Assembly: GCA_014529385.2 (NCBI GenBank)
Contig: CM043950.1
Location: forward strand, 74,347,935-74,411,934
Source: Adiantum capillus-veneris
Lineage: Eukaryota > Streptophyta > Polypodiopsida > Polypodiales > Pteridaceae
Length of the DNA stretch: 64,000 nucleotides
Direction: 5' to 3'
Part shown: positions 32,248-41,083 of the stretch, one piece after another
How the letters are laid out: every line of letters begins with the position of its first letter
Numbering within the stretch: position 1 is the stretch's first letter
The notes under the pieces: model-generated
What the model saw: only the letters and a program-made list of their open reading frames with translations
Told to the model about the DNA's origin: nothing
Databases searched by the model: none
Program-made: the position numbers and the translations under genes

Positions 32248-32775
32248 TTACTTTGCTTTGTTTACCGTGCATGCCTTCTCCTGCTTTCTTCTCTTGCTGT
32301 GGTTCAAGACCATGAGTGCTTCTCTTGCTTTGACCAAGCTCTCCTTCTCAAGCTTGCTTGCCTTCTCCTTCTCAAGCTTGAGTTTTCTTACTTCAATTTT
32401 CTCGCCTTGGTTGCTTCCGAAAAGCTTCAAGCTCCTTCCAGTTCTTGCTTGCTTTGCTTCAACAAGTTTCTCACCTTGGTTGCTTCGAAAAATCTTCAAG
32501 CTCCTTCCCCTTCTTGCTTCCTTTTCTTCGACAAGTTTCTCGCCTTGGTTGCTTCGGAAAAACTTCAAGCTCCTTCCCCTTATTGCTTGCTTCGCTTCGA
32601 CAAGTTTCTCACCTTGGTTGCTTCGAAAAATCTTGAAGCTCCTTCCCCTTCTTGCTTGCTTCGCTTTGACAAGTTTCTCGCCTTGGTTGCTTTGGAAAAG
32701 CTTTAAGCTCCTTCCCCTTCTTGCTTGCTTCGGCTCCTTGGTTCCCAAGCTCTCTCGGGACTCTTGCTCTCTCAA
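32248..32775 (-). CDS. basic repeat ORF inside N LTR (175 codons)
   Basis: Open on the minus strand across five 69-bp units, each giving about 23 residues around the motif GRSLKIFRSNQGEKL, preceded by KQARR-type text. The product would be very basic and repetitive. The 69-bp unit keeps frame, and related frames occur in the other two LTRs, but strand symmetry of such repeats can create frames by chance: a 186-codon frame is also open on the plus strand. No known family. Expression is unproven. Confidence 0.3.
   Translation of the reverse strand: MREQESRESLGTKEPKQARRGRSLKLFQSNQGEKLVKAKQARRGRSFKIFRSNQGEKLVEAKQAIRGRSLKFFRSNQGEKLVEEKEARRGRSLKIFRSNQGEKLVEAKQARTGRSLKLFGSNQGEKIEVRKLKLEKEKASKLEKESLVKAREALMVLNHSKRRKQEKACTVNKAK
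32398..32733 (-). repeat. 69-bp tandem repeat, 5 copies, in middle N LTR
   Basis: Same unit as at 12,682; five copies here. Confidence 0.9.
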
Positions 32776-34058
32776 GCTTCAACCATAAGCATCGTTTTTG
32801 CTCCTTCTTCCAAGCTCTTTCCAAGTTCTTCCCTTCTTCCTCGCATGTGAATTCCTTCCCCTCATGAAAAAGAGAGAGCCATATTGATAGTGTGCCCCCT
32901 CCCTTAGCAACGATAGTGCCGTCGTTGCTAGGGAGGCATAAAACCCCCCTGCTGACGTGGCAAGGAGTTTTTCTGGTAGCTCCAAAAGCTACACGACTAG
33001 CACCAAATCGCGTCGCCTCTAGTTTTCGATCACTTTTGGCTTTGTGGACCAAGCCATTTGACCTGCTAGTCGGGCTGCGTGAGCGCTTCCTCTTCTCCAC
33101 ACGCTGCCATTCGCTGCTCTGCCTGCCATCACCTTCGTTTTTCTTTGGCTTCCCACACCCCCTAAGTTAGGGACACTTTAATTCTTCAAGTCGGCGGCCA
33201 TTGGCCATGCTCTTTAATTGGGAGGCCCTTTTTTTTGGTTGCCTTTGGACGGCCTAGCACAAGGGCACCACATTTGGCATGCATAGCAGCTAAAGCATTG
33301 CCAAAGAAAAACATATTTCACCAGCAGTCCTTGACTAACAATATCTTCATGAATTTCGATGCCCACATTCCTTTTTCGACAGTGTCATATGCCTTCAATA
33401 TGCAAGTAAAAGTGATTGCATTCGAAGAGTTTTCCTCTCTTTGCATCTACTCCAAATAGCCAGCTTCAAGGTCCTATCTTGTTTGGTATATCTCACGATC
33501 ATTGCATTTCAAGATCCGATCGAGAGCCAAAAACTCCGAGATGACAGTACGACCGAGTGGACTGGGCTGATGCGGAACTGGCCCCCGGTAAATCTTTGAC
33601 GGCCAATAACTTGGCAATCGAAACTCCGACCCCGCTGATCTAAAAAGACAGACGCGCTCCACAAACTAAGCACTTGAGGCCCGTGCATTCACTCCATTTT
33701 TATCACCTCAGCTGCAGTTTCCCAATCCGGTACGGATCTTCATTAACTCAAACTTCAAACTGCCATAACGTCTTCACCGTAGCTCCAATCGATGAGTCGT
33801 AAAGACATGCCGATAGAGAACTTCAAGCACTAGAGTTCTAGATCATAATATCCCATTTGTGCTCACTTCAAGCATAGTCTTTTTTAGCATCATTAAGGTA
33901 TCCATTGGGATTTTTAAGACGCATCTAGCATACATTAATCATTAAACTTGGCCTGTTAACAAGCCCTGATCATAGCTCAATAAATGTGTAGGATTCAAAG
34001 AAGATTAAATTGCATTTCTCTACTCTATTTCCTATCATGAAAGCGAAGTTGCATGACA

Positions 34059-35092
34059 TCCACCCCCTCGTTCGGTCTCTGCCAACTGCACTTCAATCTG
34101 CATCAGCTTTAGGTACCTTAAGCTCTTTGCCATCATCAGACTCACGTAACTAGTATATATATGAAAAATAAAGTAAGGCTTACACCCTAACATCAAAGTT
34201 CTAGCTTGATCACTAGGTAGCTGTCCATCTGAAATCTCTGAACCGTATCTGTCCTATCTCCAAAGAACTCAATTATGGATATCCTATTTAGTGAACCCCG
34301 CCGGACTCAAGTGCTCCAGTTAATGATGCACACGGCTTGACCATCAATCTCTCTTAAGGGAACCCTATCAAGCTCAAGTATGCCTTACTTTGTTTGCACA
34401 CAAAATGGCCGTCAAGTCCTTTACTTCAAGTTCTGGTAGCAGAACCAACTTAAAAGATGTATAGATACTTCATCAATTGTCCAAATAAGTCAACTGGAAG
34501 CCAACCATGTTATCTTATTTACTGCATAACCAAAAACTCTTGTGACTTAGCATAGATCTAGAAAACAAAATCTTGTACCATGCAACCTGCTACAATAGGT
34601 AACTGGTACTCTTCAAATCAAAAACTTTTCACTATAGTAGTCCCCCGGGATCAAACGGGAAACTAATCATCTAGCTGATCTGTCCAACTGTGAGCATTCC
34701 CTTAAACGTTTTGCACCATCCTCCAAGATCATAGGGAAAATACAATAATTTCCAATCATTACAGCATAAACATAATTTTAGCCCACAAATCTTCATACAA
34801 ACAGCCTGGATCATATGGCTCATAAGTCAATTGCCCAGCACCATGCATATAAATGTCACCTCCTCGATCAAAAGCTAGCTCAAAATTCCCTACATGATAG
34901 GGTAACATCAGATTCCATAAAGTAGCAGGTAGCACTAGATACTGCCATATCCCCTATGCAACTGGCTCATCCAATTGTCGATCATCAATCACAGGTAAAA
35001 GCATTGGCACTGCACCTTCACTCTTACTAGTATTGAAATTTCGATCATGCATATTTGAATACATCAAGTATTCGGTAAAAATCTCCATGGAA
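34059..35092 (-). mobile_element. N internal region, second partial copy
   Basis: Aligns with 13,642-14,655. It lacks solo LTR S and has one copy of the 44-bp unit. A minus-strand frame at about 34,745-34,930 (LWNLMLPYHVGNFELAFDRG, then GDIYMHGAGQLTYEPYDPG) is open where the other copy is broken, so it preserves the C-terminal text of the N protein. It joins LTR_R abruptly at 35,092: the PBS, the 5' internal region and the inner end of that LTR have been deleted. Confidence 0.75.
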
Positions 35093-37084
35093 ATTTTCCT
35101 CTGCCGCTTTATCTGCTTCAAATACCTCGCGATTCTGCAAGCATCAGTTCAGTTCACTGCCTCGATCATCAAGCTTTATTTATTACCAATTATCCTCTAA
35201 CTTCCCGCTTTATGCACTTTGGACTGGCTTATCTACTGTTCACGAGCTTTATATTCACCTCTACTCGACTTGCTCTGAGTCCTTTAACCCCTGGTTGGCC
35301 TGCCTCGTGCTTTCCTCTTGCTTCTTACCTTGTTTTGTTTACCATGCATGCCTTCTCCTGCTTTCTTCTCTTGCTTTGGTTCAAGACCAAGAGTGCTTCT
35401 CCTGCTTCAACAAAGCTCGCCTTCTCAAGCTCTTGCCTTCTCCTTCTCAAGATTGGTTTTGCTTACTTCAAGTTTCTCGCCTTGGTTGCTTCAAAAAATC
35501 TTCAAGCTCCTTCCCCTTCTTGCTTGCTTTGCTTCAACGAGTTTCTCACCTTGGTTTCTTTAGAAAAGCTTCAAGCTCCTTACCCTTCTTGCTCGCTTCC
35601 CTTTGACAAGTTTCTCGCCTTCGTTGCTTCAGAAAAGCTTCAAGCTCCTTCCCCTTCTTGCTTGATTCACTTCGACAAGTTTGTTGCCTTGGTTGCTTCA
35701 GAAAAGCTTCAATATCCTTCCCCTTCTTGCTTGCTTCGGCTCCTTGGTTCCCAAGCTCTTCCGGGCCTCTTGCTCTCTCAAGCTTCGACCATGGCTCGTC
35801 TTTGACCAAGCTTCTTCCTTGCTCCTTCTTCCAAGCTCTTTCCAAGTTCTTCCCTTCTTCCTCGCATGTGAATTCCTTCCCCTCATGCAAAAGAAAGAGA
35901 CTTATTAATAGTGTGCCCCGTCCCTTAGAAACGACAGCGCCGTCAGTGCTAGGGAGGCATTAAAAACCCCCTGCTGACGTGGCAAGGAGGTTTTTGGGCA
36001 GCTCCAAATGCTACGCGACTAGCGCCAAATCGCGTATCCTCTAGCTTCCGATCACTTATCGCTTCATGGACCAAAGCCATTTGATGTGCTAGCCGGCCTG
36101 CGCGAGCACTTCCTCTTCTCTACACGCTCCCATTCACTGATCTGCCCGCCATCGCCTTAGTTTTTCTTTGGCTTCCCAGACCCCCTAAGTTAGGGACACT
36201 TTAATTCTTCAAGTGGGCGACCATTGGCCACGCCATTTAATTGGGCAGCCCTTTTTCTTGGTTGCCTTTGGGCGCCTAGCACAAGGGCACCACATTTGAC
36301 ATGCATAGCGGGCCGCCAAAGCATTGCCAAAGGAAAACATATGTCACCAGAAGTCCTTGACTAACAATATCTTCATGAATTTCAATGCCCGCATTACTTT
36401 TTCGACAGTAGCATATGCCTTCAATATGAAAGTATAAGTGATTGCATTCGGAGAGTCTTCCTCTCTTTGCATCTACTCCAAATAGACGCTTCCTGGTCCT
36501 CCCTTGTTGGGTATACCCCACGATCATTGCATTTCAAGATCGGATCAAGAGCCAAAAACTCCGAGATGACACTCCGACCGAGTGGACCGCACTGGTGCGG
36601 AACCGGCCCCCGGTAAATCTTTAATGGCCAATAACTTGACAATCGAAACTCCGATCGTCGCTGATCTGAAAAGACTAACGTGCTCCACAAACTGAGCACT
36701 TTAGGCGCATGCATTCACTCCATTTTTATCACCTCAGCTGCAGTTGTCCAATCCGGTACGGATCTGCATTAACTCAAACTTCAAAATGCCATAAATTCTT
36801 CATCGTAGCTCAATCGACGAACCATAAAGACACGCTGTTAGAGCACTTCAGACCTTGGAGTTCTAGATCATAATATCCCATTTGTGCTCACTTCATGCAT
36901 AGTCCTTTTTAGAATCATTAACGCATCAATTGGTCCTTTTAAGCCACATCTAGCATACATTAATCATTAAACTTGGCCTGTTAACAAGCCCTGAGAGGCT
37001 ACAGCTCAATAAATGTGTGGGCTTCAAAGAAGCTTAGCTTGCATTTTTATGTTGTTTTCCTATCGTGAAAGAGAAGTTGTACGA
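35093..37084 (-). repeat. N LTR, right copy, truncated
   Basis: Aligns with the middle LTR from about 32,020 to its end, so about 295 bp of the inner end are missing. Its outer end (GTTGTACGAC) abuts the RT of H. Confidence 0.85.
35473..35742 (-). repeat. 69-bp tandem repeat, 4 copies, in right N LTR
   Basis: Same unit as at 12,682; four copies here. The copy number therefore differs in all three LTRs. Confidence 0.88.
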
Positions 37085-37086
37085 CA

Positions 37087-37765
37087 ACGAGTTTTTGAGA
37101 AAGAAGCTTACAGCTGTTTAGATGGCTTTTTGGGATACAATCAACTTCTGGTTGACCCCAAAGACCATCATAAAACTGCCTTTGCAATTGAATGGGGTAT
37201 TTTTGCCTATCGGGTTATGCCTTTTGGGTTAACTAATGCTCCTTCCACCTTTCAAAGATTGACGAGTCATGATTTCAAAGAATATCTTGAGAGTTTCTTG
37301 GAAGTATATATGGATGATCTATGTGTACATTCATCAATCCGGACTCATTTTGAACACATCTAAAAGGTATTCGAAAAATATAGACTTTACATGATTTACC
37401 TAAATCTTGAAAAGCGCACATTTATGGGCAGACAAGGAAAAATTCTTGTACATATAGTGTCTAAAATGTCATAGCCACTGATATGGATAAAATTAATGTT
37501 ATTGCTGATTTGTCTAGACCGACAACAATCAAAGGGGTTTAATCTTTCATGGGACATTGTGGATATTACAAACGATTCATTTACATGTGCTCTATAATTG
37601 CATAGCCCATGTACAACCTGATTACACTCTTTGAATAGACTAATGAGTGTGAATAATCCTTCATGATTCTTAAGCAAGCTCTCACTTCGGCTCCAATATT
37701 TAAAGCACCGGATTGGAATAAGAACCAGGAGACAAGAAATTGATTTTCCTATTATATATGCTAGT
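37087..37765 (+). pseudogene. reverse transcriptase of element H (palm, thumb)
   Basis: EKEAYSCLDGFLGYNQLLV carries the first catalytic Asp; MPFGLTNAPSTFQRL follows; EVYMDDLCVHSS has an intact YMDD pair. A stop at 37,361 and shifts downstream break the thumb, where a MDKINVI-type text and the YKRFIYM connection motif can still be found. Confidence 0.9.
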
Positions 37766-37771
37766 AGACAG

Positions 37772-38189
37772 TTGAATATGGCAGAGAAAAACTATACAAC
37801 CACCGAAAGGGAAGGATTAGGAATGATCTATGCCATAAAACAATATGGACATTACCTATTAGCTGACAAATTTTGTGTTCTTTGTGGACCACGAAGCCCT
37901 ATTGTACTTGGTCAAAAAGCCATGCAACGCAAGAGGAATAGTGAGATGGTTCATCATTTTTTTGGAATTTGATTTCACTATACTTGTGAAAAAGGGCACC
38001 ACTCACCAAAGAGTAGATCATTTGTCAATGATTATCTCAGGAGAACCACCAAAGGGAGTAGATGATGATCTACTAGATGCATATCTGTTTTTTGTGGAAA
38101 TGATACCTAGGTGGTCGGAAAATATGGTATCATTGATGACCATAGCTCAAGTGGATTTGCAAATACCACTTTGTACTACAATCGGATAA
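37772..38189 (+). pseudogene. RNase H of element H
   Basis: NMAEKNYTTTEREGLGMIYA (Glu motif), then after a shift at about 37,880-37,900 DHEALLYLVKKPCNARGIVRW and FDFTILVKKGTTHQRVDHLS, the RNase H end. GVDDDLLDAYLFFVEMIP follows, as in B, which has GVDDDMPDAYLF. Confidence 0.88.
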
Positions 38190-38467
38190 ATTGAGCAATC
38201 GACAATGTATCAATTACTAGCTGGAAGGATGTACAAAAGAAATTAAGATGGAATATTGCTTTTATGTATTAATCCTGAGGAGAAAACACAATATCTAAGT
38301 CAAGCACATATTACATAGTAGGACTTTACTTTGCGAAAGATCAAAGTATGCTACGGATCTTGCAACTTGGAGTATTTTGGCCAACTATAAGGAGTGATGT
38401 TAACTCATTTGTACAAACACACATCCATACCTCATGTGACATTGTTCCAAATATCACTTGCTCCTAA

Positions 38468-39560
38468 GTGGAGTATCTAGTTACTTATTTATCTAGCCGA
38501 ACATTTCCTGAGTATATGAATAAACGCTGCCAAAGAGCAATTGAAAGTGAAGCAAGAGAATATGCTCTTATTGGAAATCAATTGTATTGGAGAGGAAAGG
38601 ATCAACATGTGCGTCTTTGTGCAAATTACGATGAATATATTCCCATTATAGAACAAGCACATGTTGGATTAGTTGGAGGTCACTTTTCTAGTGAAACCAC
38701 TGCAACAACAATCTTAATGGCAGGCATATGGTGGCCAAATATTTTTGCAGATGCCAAGGAATAGGTTCAAAGGTTTGATGCATACGCGTCAACAAGCTAA
38801 AATTCCAACCCGTGTAGATAGCATGCCTTTAAGACCAATGATGGGGGATAGGGGAACTCATTTCCTCAATGAGGTAATTGAGTATCTGCTTAATGAATTT
38901 ATGGTCATCCATAAGAAATTGGCTCCCTGTCACCCACAAGCAAATGGACAAGCTGAGCATACGAATAAAATTCCTAAGTCAAGATTGATTGAGTGGTTAG
39001 TTCACGATGAACATATTGGGAAATGAATCTCCATGCCACTCTATGGGCTTATAAAGTTTCACTCAAGACACCTTTTAATGCTACACCCTTTAACCTTGTT
39101 TATGGTTTTGATACCATGCTACCGATAGAATTTCTATTACCGATACTAAGGGTAGCTAAGGATCTTGAGTGGACTGGACATGAATTGAGAGAGAGGATTG
39201 AAGATTTAGAAAAGCTTGATGAGCAAAGGCTAACAGCTGTAGATCACATCTATGCATAAAAGCGAAAACAAAAACAATTTTTTGATTCACATCAAGTTAC
39301 AAAAATCTTAAAAAAGGGGGACTTAGTTTTAGTCTATTCCCTTGGGCAACACATTCCCAAGTGTAACAAAAAGGAAAATGGACCGTTTATCATTGAAGAT
39401 ATATCTCCAAGTGGAGCAGTTAAGTTGTCCACCTTGGATGGCAAACCAATGGCTAATTGGATTAGAGGATGTCATTTAAAGAAGTACAATTTTCCACTAA
39501 CCAATGAATTGCTAGAAATGATGCATGAAACAAAGCAAAGAAATATAAAACAACAGTAGG
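38468..39560 (+). pseudogene. integrase of element H, with core deletion
   Basis: Zinc region: EQAHVGLVGGHFSSETT and GIWWPNIFADAKE. A large piece is then missing: the text goes from LRPMMG directly to DRGTHFLNEVIEYL near 38,842, whereas in B about 90 residues with the first catalytic Asp lie between. The Glu motif follows as NGQAEHTNK. Tail: LWAYKVSLKTPFNATPFNLV, then KKGDLVLVYSLG and NGPFIIEDISPSGAVKL (GPY/F-like). It cannot be active. Confidence 0.88.
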
Positions 39561-39689
39561 TCATTGATAAATCCCAAGAGGAAGCTCGGCTTTGGATACT
39601 CAAAAGGAAAGATTCTCTCAAAAATCAACAAATACCTATTCCCATCAACACTTTGGAACTAGATGAACGACTATGGGAATTACAAAAAG

Positions 39690-39897
39690 ATAATGGATGA
39701 TGAATGGTTGGATGGAATGTACCTTCGCATCAAAGTATATCTGAATAATCATAGCACAACTGCATTGGTTGATAGAGGAGCTTGAGTACATGAAACCAGC
39801 TATTCCACGTACAAGAAAGCAACAAGTCAGTCTTTGACATTGGGAATATTGGGTATTAAAGGATACAACAAGAATCCAACACCGACACTGGAAGTAG
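39690..39897 (+). pseudogene. second retropepsin-like domain of element H, N-terminal half
   Basis: DGMYLRIKVYLNNHSTTALVDRGA has the layout of a retropepsin N-terminus (two short strands, then D-T/S/x-G-A), with the active-site Ser/Thr replaced by Arg and a stop after GA. It lies about 130 bp after the integrase tail, not between gag and RT. The C-terminal half is at 61,384. In B the matching ORF is at 48,411-49,290. Confidence 0.65.
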
Positions 39898-40836
39898 TAT
39901 TGGGCGATTAGGCCGCTAGCGGATGCTGTAATAGCGAGAACTCAACCAACAAACAAGAATGTCAGACGAGGACAAAGCTTGACCCGCAGGCGCATGGAAA
40001 AAAATAGATGGGTGTCAATAACCTACTCAACCTTCTAGAGACAATAACTACCAAGGAAATCAAATCTAAGTTCTAAAAATGAAAATGACTGAAATCCGTC
40101 CTACGAGTAAACTCTATCCGAAATATGATCAAAAGTCATCGAATCAGCCTCAAACTCAAAGGAGAGTATATACACCACGTAAGGACAGTACCCTATGAAT
40201 CTACAATATAATCTCAACTTGTAACCACTCCATGCAGTAAACGCGTATGAGCACAGGCCGAAAAATTCAGGTGACCAAAATTCGACTCCGATGACACTAA
40301 TGTGTAGCTCTACTCACTGCGGTTCTATCGATATATGGCACGCTCGATTCCGACACACAGATAGGGAGAAAACTTACATAGAAGCTCGTGGGAGCTCACC
40401 TCGCGTAGAAGACAAATGCGTGCACGCTTGGTATCAGTGCGTATCTCTCGCCGTTGCTAACACAATGGTGGTGTCGCTTCTCCAATGGTAGCTCCGTAGC
40501 TCGCGTAGCAAGAGGATAAGACTCTCTCTCTCTCTCTCAGACACAGTCACAACGCTTCAAAACTTATCTTGATTAATGATTCAAAAAACTTGTCCTTAGG
40601 TTTACAACAATTGGCTCTTATACTTCGGCCTTGGAAGTGTGAACACATCTCTAATCTAATTACATCAACAGGTGAAACAACTTGAGGAATACAAGCTGGA
40701 AACTCAATTGAGTCCCGCTAATTACAATGAATTGGCTCCATCAAAAATGAAATGTCGTAAAGACATTTATTACAATAAGTGTTTACAAAAATATGAGTGT
40801 GAGTAAAAATGTCTAGGTGTAGCCCTCCGCTCAACA
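39898..40836 (-). repeat. left (3') LTR of element B
   Basis: 939 bp. Its plus-strand start is TATTGGGCG where the other copy has TGTTGGGCG, so the terminal CA on the minus strand is mutated to TA. TATAAGAG (minus) lies at 40,615-40,622. Confidence 0.95.
40615..40622 (-). promoter_or_regulatory. TATA box of B LTR (left copy)
   Basis: Minus-strand TATAAGAG followed by GCCAATTGTTGTAAAC; the copy in the right LTR is at 61,155-61,162. The same arrangement is present in the A LTR. Confidence 0.55.
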
Positions 40837-40849
40837 CTCCTCCCCTCCG
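40837..40849 (-). other. polypurine tract of element B
   Basis: Minus-strand GGAGGGGAGGAG directly before TGTTGAGCGG of the LTR. Confidence 0.8.
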
Positions 40850-41083
40850 CGTCCATGTCGTCCCTGACATGACATCTTTGCTTTGTCTTTAGTGGAGTCC
40901 CGTCGATTTCAGCATCTGAATATTTGACTCGTATCTCAGGTTTCCAATAGTCAGTGTAGGGCTGAATATCTTACTTTCATGAGTAAAGAAACCAGTATAA
41001 AATGCCTCCTTAAAGGCCTGCATGTGGAAACTCGGCATAAACATGATTCTCTGATAAAAGAGGTGTAATACTTTTGGAGATGG
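40850..41083. other. B 3' untranslated region
   Basis: No frame. It aligns with the same stretch of A near 956-1,180 (GTCGTCCC and nearby text). Confidence 0.6.

Larger units (their letters stand above)
31725..34058 (-). repeat. N LTR, middle copy
   Basis: 2,334 bp, the fullest of the three. It is flanked by the PBS on its left and by a purine tract on its right, so it serves as the 5' LTR of one unit and the 3' LTR of another: a shared LTR, as expected in a tandem LTR-internal-LTR-internal-LTR array. Confidence 0.85.
12002..37084 (-). mobile_element. element N: non-autonomous gypsy-like element with three LTRs (contains P, Q, S)
   Basis: Three related LTRs lie at 12,002-13,641, 31,725-34,058 and about 35,093-37,084, in the same orientation, each ending next to the same purine tract or at the host junction. 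Order on the minus strand: LTR, short internal part, LTR, PBS, internal region, LTR. After removing nested P the internal region is only about 3 kb and has no gag, protease or pol, so this is a LARD-type passenger. The H reading frame continues on either side. Target duplication is imperfect: AACAA on the left, AACGA on the right. Confidence 0.8.
37085..39897 (+). mobile_element. element H, part 2: RT, RNase H, integrase, start of second protease
   Basis: Continues the H polyprotein exactly where N interrupted it. Peptides match B in order. It is cut at 39,897 by element B, whose TSD AGTAG occupies 39,893-39,897; the sequence resumes at 61,384. Confidence 0.88.

Noticed and set aside
32146-32788. 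Plus-strand frames of about 176-186 codons through the 69-bp repeats
   Set aside because: Repeats of a length divisible by three open frames on both strands; the minus strand is the sense strand of N. Even the minus frame is kept only as a tentative call.
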